Origin: a bacterium
GTDB lineage: Bacteria > Desulfobacterota > DSWW01
Length of the DNA stretch: 5,265 bases
Direction of reading: 5' to 3'
Assembly: GCA_030609865.1 (NCBI GenBank)
Contig: JAUWSZ010000244.1
Coordinates: 1-5,265 of the forward strand
The translations under genes and the position numbers were made by a program. Of the stretch, positions 5,230 through 5,265 are shown piece by piece (within the stretch, counting starts at the first letter, position 1; each line of letters opens with the position of its first letter). A model generated the notes under the pieces. The model had not been told where the DNA came from, made no database searches, and saw nothing but the letters and a program-made list of their open reading frames with translations.

Positions 5230-5265
5230 GGGAGAACAAGGAAGATCAGGAAACCGAACTCGTCC

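Noticed and set aside
5175..5237. Integron attC site
   Set aside because: The palindrome lacks the paired R and L box arrangement with core GTTRRRY/RYYYAAC ends, and no cassette structure is seen.

Overview
The window looks like chromosomal DNA from a Gram-negative bacterium. The evidence is an outer-membrane beta-barrel protein with a signal peptide, encoded next to a periplasmic metal-binding protein. The mix of genes (ZnuA-like protein, coiled-coil porin, DUF2804, RHH/RelE pair) would suit a deltaproteobacterium (Desulfobacterota) or a relative. That placement is inference from gene content only.

Left half (1-3380, all genes on the minus strand): a probable metal (zinc-type) uptake operon. 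Reading leftward it has a sigma70-like promoter overlapped by a perfect 15-bp palindrome of 7-1-7 form (3339-3377), a small two-helix membrane protein with a Cys/His-rich loop (3255-2950), a 214-bp MITE-like insertion with 25-bp terminal inverted repeats (2737-2950), a coiled-coil outer-membrane porin-like protein (2531-1119), and a ZnuA/TroA-family solute-binding protein (1095-22). A Shine-Dalgarno motif in the last bases at the left edge suggests another gene follows directly, most simply the ABC ATPase or permease. Together these would move a divalent metal across the outer membrane, capture it in the periplasm and hand it to an inner-membrane ABC transporter. The palindrome over the -35 is the natural place for a Fur/Zur-type repressor.

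Middle (3430-4505, plus strand): a divergently transcribed DUF2804-family protein with its own well-formed promoter. By eye it is clearly more GC-rich than the operon on its left. Its function is unknown.

Right (4600-5265, minus strand): a two-gene type II toxin-antitoxin module. A ribbon-helix-helix antitoxin comes first and overlaps a RelE/ParE-fold toxin that starts at TTG. A promoter sits upstream. A strong 16-bp-stem hairpin of unknown origin lies near the right edge. No rRNA, tRNA or CRISPR array was seen, and no transposase gene.
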